52,390 bases of DNA from Chloracidobacterium sp. UBA3360 (lineage in GTDB: Bacteria > Acidobacteriota > Blastocatellia > Pyrinomonadales > Pyrinomonadaceae): positions 25,861-78,250 of the forward strand of contig DEQS01000038.1 of assembly GCA_002360555.1 (NCBI GenBank), read 5' to 3'. The stretch's first letter is position 1. The number at the start of each line of letters is the position of its first letter. Positions 31,645 through 39,819 of the stretch are shown one piece after another. The position numbers and the translations under genes were made by a program. The notes below the pieces were generated by a model, which was given only the letters and a program-made list of their open reading frames with translations, was not told the DNA's origin and did no database searches.

Positions 31645-34593
31645 ATGAATCGCTTTGCTCTTTTGTTTTTGTCACTCGTACTCTGCGTGGGTATTTCGGC
31701 ACAAAATAATGCCAAAACCAAACCCGCCGCACCCGCTCCGCAGCCTGTCGATAAGGAATACACCGACTCGATACTCAAAAATACGACTGAAAAGTTTTTC
31801 CTGACAGAGATCGTCGATCATCTGCCCGCGTCGGCGACAGTGCCAAGTCCGGCGAAGATACTTGGCTATCCGATCGGTACGCCAAACAAGCTGACATATA
31901 CAAAAGATCAGTATCGCTATTATCAAGAGCTGGCAAAATCGACTCCGCGCGTGATGACATTTATGTCGCCCGAAAAGAGCGAACAGGGACGCGACCAGAT
32001 GCTGGTGCTCGTGTCCGATGAGGCAAATCTCGCAAAGATTGCCCGCTACAAAGAGATCACCGCAAAGCTTGCGGACCCGCGTGCTATAAATGATGAGATA
32101 GCAAAGCAACTTATCGCCGAGGGTAAGGCGGTTTATTGGGCCTCGGGCTCGATCCACTCGACCGAGACCGGTTCGCCGGAGATGCTTATGGAAATGGCAT
32201 ACCGCATCGCGGTTGAGGACACGCCGATGATCCGTGCAATTCGGCAAAACGTGATCGTCATGATCACGCCGACGCTTGAGGTTGATGGCCGCGACACGAT
32301 GGTCGATCTTTACAATTACCGCAAAGCGAACGAGGGCAAACGCTCGCCGGGGCTGATCTATTGGGGCAAATATGTCGCCCATGACAACAATCGCGATAGT
32401 CTCGGTATGGCGTTGGCTCTGACGCGAAATCAGATGGCGGCGTTTCTCGAATATCACCCGACCGTTCTCCACGATCTGCACGAATCAGTCCCGTTTCTCT
32501 ATACCTCGACCGGCACCGGCCCGTATAACGCGTGGCTCGACCCGATCGTTATCGACGAGTGGCAGGCTCTGGCCTATCACGAGGTTGAAGAGATGACCAA
32601 ACGCGGCGTGCCCGGGGTATGGACGCACGGGTTTTATGACGGCTGGGCGCCGAACTATATGTTTTACGTCGCGAACGGCCATAACTCGATAGGGCGTTTT
32701 TATGAAACATACGGTAACGGCGGAGCCGATACCGTGGATCGTAACGTAGGGCCGCAGTCACAGCGAGATTGGTTCCGCCCAAATCCGCCGCTGCCCCGTG
32801 TCAAATGGTCGCTCCGCAACAACGTCAATATGCAGCAAAGCGCGATCTTGCTGGCGATGAGTTATGTTGCGAATAATAAAGAAAAATTTCTCAATAATTT
32901 TTACCTAAAGAGCAAACGCTCCATTGCAAAGGCCCGCACCGAAGGCCCGGCGGCGTACGTTCTGCCGTCAAGCGAAACTCGCCCGACCGAGGCCGCTGAT
33001 CTCGTCAATCTGTTAAAAATGCAGGGCGTTGAGGTGCATAAGCTCGACAAAGAGTTGGATACCAAAGACGGTAAATTTGGTGCGGGCAGCTATGTTGTGC
33101 GGATGGATCAGCCTTACTCGCGCATGGCGGATATGCTGCTCGATACTCAGTATTACAACGTGAGCGACCCCCGTCCGTACGACGATACCGGCTGGACGCT
33201 CGGGCCGCTGAGAAATGTAAAAACGATCCGTGCAAAGGATGAAAAGATCCTCGATGCGGCAATGACATTGACCGTTGGCCCGGCGAAAGTGACCGGCAAG
33301 GTCGAGGGTGCAGGGAAAACTGCTTGGGTCGTCAATCATACTGCCGAAAGTGCGGTCGCACAGCTTCGATATCGTCTTAAAGACATCAAATTCTCGTCCG
33401 CCGAGGCTGGGTTCAAGATCGGCGACAAAAACTTTAACGCCGGATCCTATATCATCAAGGCAGACGGAAATCCGGCAGACACGGCTGCGCGTCTGACCAA
33501 AGAGGCGACGGATCTAGGGTTGACCGCGGTTGCGGTCGATAAGGTGCCTGAGGTTGCAAGCCACGCGGTCACCGCTCCGCGTATCGCTCTTGTTCACACT
33601 TGGCTCAACACTCAGGACGAAGGCTGGTACCGCATCGAGTTTGACCAGCTGGGTATTCCTTATGAATACATCTCCGATCAGTCGCTCGGGCGGATGACCG
33701 ATCTGCGAAATAAATACGATGTGATCATCTTTGGCCCGATCCGCACGAGTGCGCAGAATATCGTTCGCGGCACGGCAAAGTTTAGTGAAAAAGAAGGGCC
33801 GATCCCCTGGAAAAAGTCTGACATAACTCCAAATTTTGGCGGGTCACCTGACCAGACGGATGATATTCGCGGTGGGCTTGGGATCAAGGGTGTTGCGGCG
33901 ATCCAGGCTTTTGTCGAGGCGGGCGGATTGTTTGTGACCGTTGCTGACAATGCATCGCTGCCGATCGATTTTGGTATTGCAAGCGGCGTTACGATCCAGC
34001 CGGCGGCTCAATTACAGGCTCGAGGTTCGGTGTTGAGCACGACGTTTGCCGACCGTAAGAGCCCGATCTCGTACGGTTATGACGAAAAGCTAGCGGTGTA
34101 TTTCAACCAGTCGCCGATCCTGCAAGTCGCTGCGTTTAACATCGGAGGTGGCGGTGGTGGCGGAGGCCCACAAGGTGCTCCTGCCGGACGGCCAACAGGG
34201 CGCGGTTCGCTCGATGACCCGGACATCGTGCAGGGACGCAAGCCAGATTCGCTATTGCCGCCGATCACGCCTGATCCGGGAGCGGCAGCACAGTTGCCGC
34301 CGGTCGAATCACGTCCTCGTGTGATCCTGCGGTTCGCTCCTGAAAAAGAATTGCTCGTCAGCGGAATGCTCGCGGGCGGTGCGGAGCTTGCGGGTAAGGC
34401 GGCTGTTGTCGATGTTCCGGTCGGGCTCGGTCACGTCGTGATGTTCGCCAATAACCCGATGTGGCGGCATGAGACGCATGGCAGCTTTTCGATGCTGTTT
34501 AATGCGATACTAAATTTTGATAATTTAGGCGTAGGCAGAACTGCTGCTCCTGCCACGGCAAATGCGGCAGGCGACGACGAGTATGAACAGTAA
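31645..34593 (+). CDS. Exported M14-family zinc carboxypeptidase
   Basis: 982 residues from the ATG at 31645, preceded by GGGAG. Signal peptide at residues 1-20 (ISAQ). The M14 domain follows: zinc ligands H171-x-x-E174 in GSIHSTETGSPEM, NVIVMITPTLEVDGRDTMVD, and the region HDNNRDSLGMALALTRNQM, with a third His expected in YHPTVLHDLHES. A long C-terminal part (about 600-980), with Gly-rich loops, contains a GATase-like strand (IALVHTWLNTQDEGWYRIEFDQLGIPYEYISDQ), as in large acidobacterial M14 proteins of the periplasm. It would trim peptides outside the cytoplasm. Close to the S9 peptidase gene (68 bases between), pointing to a peptide-degradation module. Confidence 0.9.
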   Translation: MNRFALLFLSLVLCVGISAQNNAKTKPAAPAPQPVDKEYTDSILKNTTEKFFLTEIVDHLPASATVPSPAKILGYPIGTPNKLTYTKDQYRYYQELAKSTPRVMTFMSPEKSEQGRDQMLVLVSDEANLAKIARYKEITAKLADPRAINDEIAKQLIAEGKAVYWASGSIHSTETGSPEMLMEMAYRIAVEDTPMIRAIRQNVIVMITPTLEVDGRDTMVDLYNYRKANEGKRSPGLIYWGKYVAHDNNRDSLGMALALTRNQMAAFLEYHPTVLHDLHESVPFLYTSTGTGPYNAWLDPIVIDEWQALAYHEVEEMTKRGVPGVWTHGFYDGWAPNYMFYVANGHNSIGRFYETYGNGGADTVDRNVGPQSQRDWFRPNPPLPRVKWSLRNNVNMQQSAILLAMSYVANNKEKFLNNFYLKSKRSIAKARTEGPAAYVLPSSETRPTEAADLVNLLKMQGVEVHKLDKELDTKDGKFGAGSYVVRMDQPYSRMADMLLDTQYYNVSDPRPYDDTGWTLGPLRNVKTIRAKDEKILDAAMTLTVGPAKVTGKVEGAGKTAWVVNHTAESAVAQLRYRLKDIKFSSAEAGFKIGDKNFNAGSYIIKADGNPADTAARLTKEATDLGLTAVAVDKVPEVASHAVTAPRIALVHTWLNTQDEGWYRIEFDQLGIPYEYISDQSLGRMTDLRNKYDVIIFGPIRTSAQNIVRGTAKFSEKEGPIPWKKSDITPNFGGSPDQTDDIRGGLGIKGVAAIQAFVEAGGLFVTVADNASLPIDFGIASGVTIQPAAQLQARGSVLSTTFADRKSPISYGYDEKLAVYFNQSPILQVAAFNIGGGGGGGGPQGAPAGRPTGRGSLDDPDIVQGRKPDSLLPPITPDPGAAAQLPPVESRPRVILRFAPEKELLVSGMLAGGAELAGKAAVVDVPVGLGHVVMFANNPMWRHETHGSFSMLFNAILNFDNLGVGRTAAPATANAAGDDEYEQ

Positions 34594-34661
34594 ACAAATG
34601 CGCGGAAATTATCGTATTAGACAATTACGCGTTACATACATTTACTAAGCAGGAGACCCTT

Positions 34662-36782
34662 ATGAAAGCATTAGTTGGCATTGCCTTTTTGTTTATTATT
34701 ATCGTCATTGGCAATACCGTAATTGTCGCCCAAACAGATATGAAAGCACCCGTTGCAAAAAAAGTCCCCAGAGTTTTGAAAATTCACGGTTACGAGATCA
34801 CAGACAATTATTTTTGGCTGCGTGACCGCAATGACAAGAAAGATCCTGAGGTCATCAAGTATCTTGAGGACAATAATAAATACACTGAGTCCTTTATGGG
34901 CCAGCATGCCGGTTTTGCCGATAACCTTTACAAAGAAATGCTTGGTCGCATAAAGCAGACCGACACGAGCGTGCCTTATCAAAAAGGCGGTTATTGGTAT
35001 TTTACTAAGACCGAAGAGGGCAAACAGTATCCGACATTCCTTCGCGGCAAGGCCAAGGATGGCAGCGATGCGGTCGTGCTGCTCGATCAAAACGAAATGG
35101 CAAAGGGATTCAAATACTTTGCGATCGGCGAATTTGATGTGAGCGACGATGGCAACATCCTCGCGTTTTCGACAGATACGACGGGCTATAGACAGTACAC
35201 GATGCAGTTCAAAGATCTGCAAACCGGACAGGTTTTGCCTGATAAGATCGAGCGGGCGACGAGTCTTGCGTGGGCGGCCGATAACAAAACGGCGTTCGTT
35301 GTGACCGAAGATGCGACATCAAAACGCTCCGACATTCTCTGGCGGCACACTCTCGGCGGCAAAACAGACAAGCTGCTTGAGGAAAAAGATGTGCTCTTTA
35401 ACATTGGCGTTGGGCGTTCGCGTGACGGCAAGATGATCTTTATGGGTGCCGAGGCAAAGACCAGCCGCGAGTTTCGCTATCTGCCGGCTGACAACCCGTC
35501 CGGCGAATGGAAAATGATCGCACCACGTCGCGAAGGCCACGAATACTCGGCTGATTACGATCAGGGCGAATTTTACATCACGACCAATAAAGACGCTGAG
35601 AATTTTAAGGTGATGAAAGCCCCGGCGGGTGACCCTTCGGAAAAGAATTGGAAAGACTTTATCCCTTACAATGCAGACGTAAAGATAGAGGCCATTTCAT
35701 TTTTCAAGGACTATGCCGTTGTTAGCGAAGTCGAAAATGGTATCGAGTACCTTCGCGTAATGGATCGCAAAACCAAACGAGCGTCGGTCCGCATACCGAC
35801 CGACGAATCGGTCTATACGATGGGCCTCGGTGCCAACCCGGAATATAACACGGCATCGATACGCTACGGATATGCGTCGATGATCACGCCGCAATCGGTC
35901 TATGAATTTGACTTTGCCACCCGCAAATCCACTTTGCTCAAACAGCAAGAGATCCCGAGCGGCTACGACAAGACCAAGTACGAAACGGCCCGCGTCTGGG
36001 CGACGGCCCGCGATGGTGTCAAAGTGCCGATCCTCGTCATGATGAAAAAGGGGACAAAGCTCGACGGCAAAGCACCGATGCTGCTTTACGCGTACGGCAG
36101 CTACGGCGTGTCGATGACGCCAAACTTTAGCACGGCGCGTCTGAGCCTTGTAGATCGCGGCATGATCTATGGCATTGCACTGATCCGCGGCGGCGGTGAG
36201 CTTGGTGAAAAATGGCGGCAGGCCGGACGTATGTACACCAAGATGAATACGTTCAACGATTTTGTCGATTGTTCGAAATGGCTCATCTCAAATAAATATA
36301 CGGCTAATGACCGGCTGGTTATCCAGGGCGGTTCGGCGGGCGGGTTGCTGATGGGAGCGGTCGTCAACCAGGCTCCTGAGCTCTACAAAGCAGCGATCAC
36401 GCAGGTGCCCTTTGTCGATGTGATGAACACCATGCTCGACGAGACCTTGCCGCTGACGACGGAAGAATGGGTCGAGTGGGGCAACCCTAACGAAAAGAAA
36501 GCCTGGGATTACATGGTCACCTGGTCGCCCTACGACAATGTCAAAGCGCAAACGTATCCGAACATGCTGATCGAGGTCTCGCTCAACGACTCTCAGGTCC
36601 CGTACTGGGAAGGCGCAAAGTTTGCCGCTAAGATCCGCGAGATGAAAACCAACGACAGCGTCATCCTGCTCAAAACAAACATGGGTGCCGGCCACGGCGG
36701 TTCATCCGGCCGCTACGACCGCCTAAAAGAGGTGGCGTTCGACTACGCGTATGCTTTGATACAGGTCGGGATATCAAAATAG
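34662..36782 (+). CDS. Exported prolyl oligopeptidase (S9A)
   Basis: 706 residues with a signal peptide (about 1-23, IVAQ). The N-terminal seven-bladed propeller is followed by the alpha/beta-hydrolase domain. The triad is complete: Ser558 in GGSAGGLLMG, Asp643 in LNDSQVPYWEG and His678 in GAGHGGSSGRYDR. Conserved ASIRYGYASMITPQSVYEFD and YAYGSYGVSM(T)P also fit protease II/prolyl oligopeptidase. It would cleave short peptides after Pro or basic residues outside the cytoplasm, complementing the M14 enzyme encoded upstream. AGGAG precedes the ATG. A terminator follows at 36807. Confidence 0.94.
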   Translation: MKALVGIAFLFIIIVIGNTVIVAQTDMKAPVAKKVPRVLKIHGYEITDNYFWLRDRNDKKDPEVIKYLEDNNKYTESFMGQHAGFADNLYKEMLGRIKQTDTSVPYQKGGYWYFTKTEEGKQYPTFLRGKAKDGSDAVVLLDQNEMAKGFKYFAIGEFDVSDDGNILAFSTDTTGYRQYTMQFKDLQTGQVLPDKIERATSLAWAADNKTAFVVTEDATSKRSDILWRHTLGGKTDKLLEEKDVLFNIGVGRSRDGKMIFMGAEAKTSREFRYLPADNPSGEWKMIAPRREGHEYSADYDQGEFYITTNKDAENFKVMKAPAGDPSEKNWKDFIPYNADVKIEAISFFKDYAVVSEVENGIEYLRVMDRKTKRASVRIPTDESVYTMGLGANPEYNTASIRYGYASMITPQSVYEFDFATRKSTLLKQQEIPSGYDKTKYETARVWATARDGVKVPILVMMKKGTKLDGKAPMLLYAYGSYGVSMTPNFSTARLSLVDRGMIYGIALIRGGGELGEKWRQAGRMYTKMNTFNDFVDCSKWLISNKYTANDRLVIQGGSAGGLLMGAVVNQAPELYKAAITQVPFVDVMNTMLDETLPLTTEEWVEWGNPNEKKAWDYMVTWSPYDNVKAQTYPNMLIEVSLNDSQVPYWEGAKFAAKIREMKTNDSVILLKTNMGAGHGGSSGRYDRLKEVAFDYAYALIQVGISK

Positions 36783-36806
36783 TTCGTAAATATAGTCAAC
36801 TTAAAG

Positions 36807-36834
36807 CGGCACCCTCATTTGGTGCCGTATTTTT
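36807..36834 (+). terminator. Intrinsic terminator after the S9 peptidase gene
   Basis: CGGCACC-CTCATTT-GGTGCCG (36807-36827) followed by TATTTTT, 24 bases after the stop codon. Confidence 0.88.
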
Positions 36835-36951
36835 GTGCATTCTGACCGATTTCTACCAGTCAACTTGACCGATTCACTCTTACGAGATTGATCACCACAT
36901 ACTCCAATATTTCGCTCAACCCTTTGTTTATATAGCCAAATCCATTTTCAG

Positions 36952-36995
36952 GGGTCGTGGCACGGGCATTGCCATTAGTGCCGCGGGCAAGACCC
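36952..36995 (+). promoter_or_regulatory. Predicted structured leader before the S8 peptidase gene
   Basis: GGGTC (36952-36956) can pair with GACCC (36991-36995), and GGCAC (36959-36963) with GTGCC (36978-36982), leaving a compact two-stem leader ending about 20 bases before the GTG start. I recognise no riboswitch class, so this is only a structural observation. Confidence 0.3.
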
Positions 36996-37015
36996 ACTCG
37001 AATCAAGGACGCTCA

Positions 37016-39598
37016 GTGAGCACACCAGAAATTATGAGAGTTAAAACCACACCAATAGTAACGGCTTATGTGCTGATATTCACGTTACTCTTCTCGACAC
37101 TGGCTTTTGGCCAGAACGCGGGTAAGGACGGCCGGACGGCAGCAGTAAATGCTAACGTCGCCGCCGATGACTTTGCCGCGTATCTGACGGAGGTTCCGGC
37201 AACGGCCGATGTTAGCCAGTCGTACACTCGTGAGGCGGCAAAGCTTACGGGCATCCTGTCATCAGGCGACAATAAGAACGCCGTTCTGATCGACAACCAC
37301 GGATACGCCCGCGATATGGTCGTCAATACCGTCGCCAACCGGCTCGCAAGCCGCGGCGGCAAACGTCTGTATCGCGTCAATTGGAACGCCCTGTTTGCGA
37401 TATCCAAAGATCAGGCCGCTTTCGACCGCACCCTCGAAGGCATCCTGAAATACGCGACCGCCCAAAAAGGCAAGATGGCCATTTATATAGATGACATCGC
37501 AGCTTTTGCGGGAAATTCGCCGATGCTCGGCCAGCGTGTCGCATCCGATCTTTATCGGGCTTTGTCACAAGGACAGATCCAGATAATGAGTGCCTCGGAC
37601 GCAGCAACGTTTGAAAGCCAGATCACGGCGGACGCAAAACTCCGTTCGCGATTTGAAAGCGTTTCGTTTGCCAACGAGACGGACGAAGATCAGTTCGTAG
37701 GCGATAAACTCTCGCCTGATCTGAGGGAATTGGTAGCTGGTGCCGACCAGAATAGGACCGTTAAGGTTATTCTCCAGTCGGATGATATAGACAATCCACA
37801 GCTGCTAGATGTCCTTCGCCGCAACAATGTTGCGATCACTGCTAAGGCCGACGCCCTGAACATGCTCATCGTCGATCTGCCGGTTTGTGCCGCCGAAGAG
37901 GTTGCCGCCGTCAAAGGCGCTAAGCATCTGTCGCTCGACCGCGAATTGAGCCAGCTTGGCCATATCGAAAATACAACCGGCGTCTCGCTTGTCAGGACAC
38001 TCACCAATACGACTGTCGTTGGCGGTGTTGTAAATACTGTGACGAGCCAGTTGGATGGAACCGGTATCGGTATCGCTGTTGTTGATTCAGGTGTGTATGA
38101 GGGCCACCGTGCATTTTATGATACGTCCACACTTTTGGGCGGCGACCGCGTCACCAAGCACGTAGATTTTACAAATAACAGCGGCGGCGGCTCAGCAACG
38201 AACCGCGACCCGTTCGGACACGGCTCACACGTTGCAGGTCTTATCGCAGGGGGCCCCGGACAGCGTCAGGAGCTGATCAATTACCGCAGCATGGCACCGA
38301 ACGCGAAGATCATAAATGTTCGTGTACTAGGTGAGGACGGCACAGGCTCTACCGCCAAACTTATCCAAGGGCTCGACTGGATACTTGCCAATCGCAGTGC
38401 CAACAATATTAAGGTTGTAAATCTAAGTCTCGGAACACCGGCCATTGAAACATGGCGTAACGACCCGCTTTGTAGAGCGGCACGCAGGCTCGTCGATGCA
38501 GGTATCGTAGTTGTCGCCGCCGCCGGTAACAACGGTAAGAATGCTGCCGGACAGAAGATGTACGGCGCGATCCATAGCCCCGGCAACGATCCGTCGGTCA
38601 TCACCGTCGGTGCGACGAATACCTTTGGTACCGACGCCCGCTACGACGACGGCATCGCTACATTTAGTTCACGCGGACCGACACGTTCGTACTACACAGA
38701 CACAACTGGTGTAAAAAAATACGATAACCTGATCAAACCTGATCTCGTCGCACCGGGCAATAAACTTATATCGGCTGTCGGCCGCGACTCGTTGTTGCTC
38801 GATGAGCATCCTGAGCTCGCGGTATATCCGACCAGTTCGAATAACGACGACGTGACGATGATGTACCTGTCAGGAACATCGATGGCAACGCCGATCGTAT
38901 CGGGAACCGCCGCTCTGCTGCTGCAGGCAAATCCAAAGCTGACGCCTAATATGGTCAAGATGCTTTTGGAATATACCGCACAGCCGCTCGCAGGATTTAA
39001 TGTCCTCGAACAGGGAGCCGGCCAGCTAAACGTCGAGGGAGCCGTTCGTGTGGCAAAACAGGTCCGTCAGGATCTGACCAGCTCGACACCGGTCGGCACG
39101 AGACTATTGACGACGACCACGATCCCCGATCATACTTCCACGATAGCGACTACTCGATTCCAGTGGGCTGGCGGCCTTGTCGGCGGCTACGGCGTAATGA
39201 CCGGAACCGACCTGATAATGGAATACCAGGGCATCTACGCCAACGGTATCATCGTTAGCGACGGTATCATCGTCAGCGATGGCATCATCGTCAGCGACGG
39301 CATCATCGTCAGCGATGGGATCATCGTCAGTGACGGCATCATCGTCAGCGACGGAGCGGTCCTAGCCGACGGGGTTTTGCCTAACGGTTATAATTCGATC
39401 AATCGTGGAACCACGGTCGGTGCATCGAGCTTGCTTTACGGTAACTCGACGTCAATGGTCGATTATATGACCTTCGCCGATGGCATCATCGTTAGCGACG
39501 GCATATTGGTCAGCGACGGCATTATCGTAAGCGATACGGCAAGGTCGTATAGCGACCAGATAATGGCTGGCGGTGATAATACGGCCGCGATGCGATAG
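37016..39598 (+). CDS. Subtilisin-like serine peptidase (S8) with C-terminal hexapeptide repeats
   Basis: 860 residues. The GTG at 37016 has AAGGA six bases upstream and is preferred over the ATG at 37034, which has no ribosome site. A signal peptide-like segment (about 7-33, AFGQ) is followed by a long N-terminal region, and the S8 domain has the full triad: Asp357 in VVDSGVYEGH, His402 in GHGSHVAGL and Ser622 in SGTSMATPIVSG, plus the oxyanion Asn in AAAGNNGKN. The tail (about 744-840) has GIIVSD repeated six times, then, after a linker, three more copies. It is an exported peptidase, perhaps self-processing; the tail may be a surface or sorting module. Confidence 0.92.
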   Translation: MSTPEIMRVKTTPIVTAYVLIFTLLFSTLAFGQNAGKDGRTAAVNANVAADDFAAYLTEVPATADVSQSYTREAAKLTGILSSGDNKNAVLIDNHGYARDMVVNTVANRLASRGGKRLYRVNWNALFAISKDQAAFDRTLEGILKYATAQKGKMAIYIDDIAAFAGNSPMLGQRVASDLYRALSQGQIQIMSASDAATFESQITADAKLRSRFESVSFANETDEDQFVGDKLSPDLRELVAGADQNRTVKVILQSDDIDNPQLLDVLRRNNVAITAKADALNMLIVDLPVCAAEEVAAVKGAKHLSLDRELSQLGHIENTTGVSLVRTLTNTTVVGGVVNTVTSQLDGTGIGIAVVDSGVYEGHRAFYDTSTLLGGDRVTKHVDFTNNSGGGSATNRDPFGHGSHVAGLIAGGPGQRQELINYRSMAPNAKIINVRVLGEDGTGSTAKLIQGLDWILANRSANNIKVVNLSLGTPAIETWRNDPLCRAARRLVDAGIVVVAAAGNNGKNAAGQKMYGAIHSPGNDPSVITVGATNTFGTDARYDDGIATFSSRGPTRSYYTDTTGVKKYDNLIKPDLVAPGNKLISAVGRDSLLLDEHPELAVYPTSSNNDDVTMMYLSGTSMATPIVSGTAALLLQANPKLTPNMVKMLLEYTAQPLAGFNVLEQGAGQLNVEGAVRVAKQVRQDLTSSTPVGTRLLTTTTIPDHTSTIATTRFQWAGGLVGGYGVMTGTDLIMEYQGIYANGIIVSDGIIVSDGIIVSDGIIVSDGIIVSDGIIVSDGAVLADGVLPNGYNSINRGTTVGASSLLYGNSTSMVDYMTFADGIIVSDGILVSDGIIVSDTARSYSDQIMAGGDNTAAMR
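39245..39535 (+). repeat. 18-bp coding repeats (GIIVSD) in the S8 gene
   Basis: Six contiguous 18-base units (39245-39352) encode GIIVSD without any change, and three more (39482-39535) encode GIIVSD, GILVSD, GIIVSD. Synonymous positions vary (for example GAC/GAT, GTT/GTC), while the peptide is kept, which suggests selection on the protein. Confidence 0.92.
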
Positions 39599-39603
39599 AG
39601 GAT

Positions 39604-39684
39604 TTCTTCAAAGACGGACAACTCTTTGAAGAACGCTCGGAAAAGGCACGGCAGCAGAAATGTTGCCGTGCCTTTTTATTTTTT
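39604..39684 (+). terminator. Tandem hairpins ending the S8 gene
   Basis: First hairpin TTCTTCAAAGA / TCTTTGAAGAA (39604-39633), 8-base loop, no T-run. Second hairpin AAAAGGCACGGCA / TGCCGTGCCTTTT (39641-39676) followed by a long T-run, a strong intrinsic terminator. Confidence 0.88.
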
Positions 39685-39819
39685 AAAAAAGAAAGATTTT
39701 TATTGATTAATAACAAAGTTTAACGCATAATAGTTTTTGTCGATGACCGATCGGCAAATCTCCTGCCCACTCTCTTTCTACTTTACCTGCCATCCGATGG
39801 CCCCACAGGCCCAGATTTA

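Noticed and set aside
36952..36995. c-di-GMP or cobalamin riboswitch
   Set aside because: The conserved core sequences of these classes are absent.
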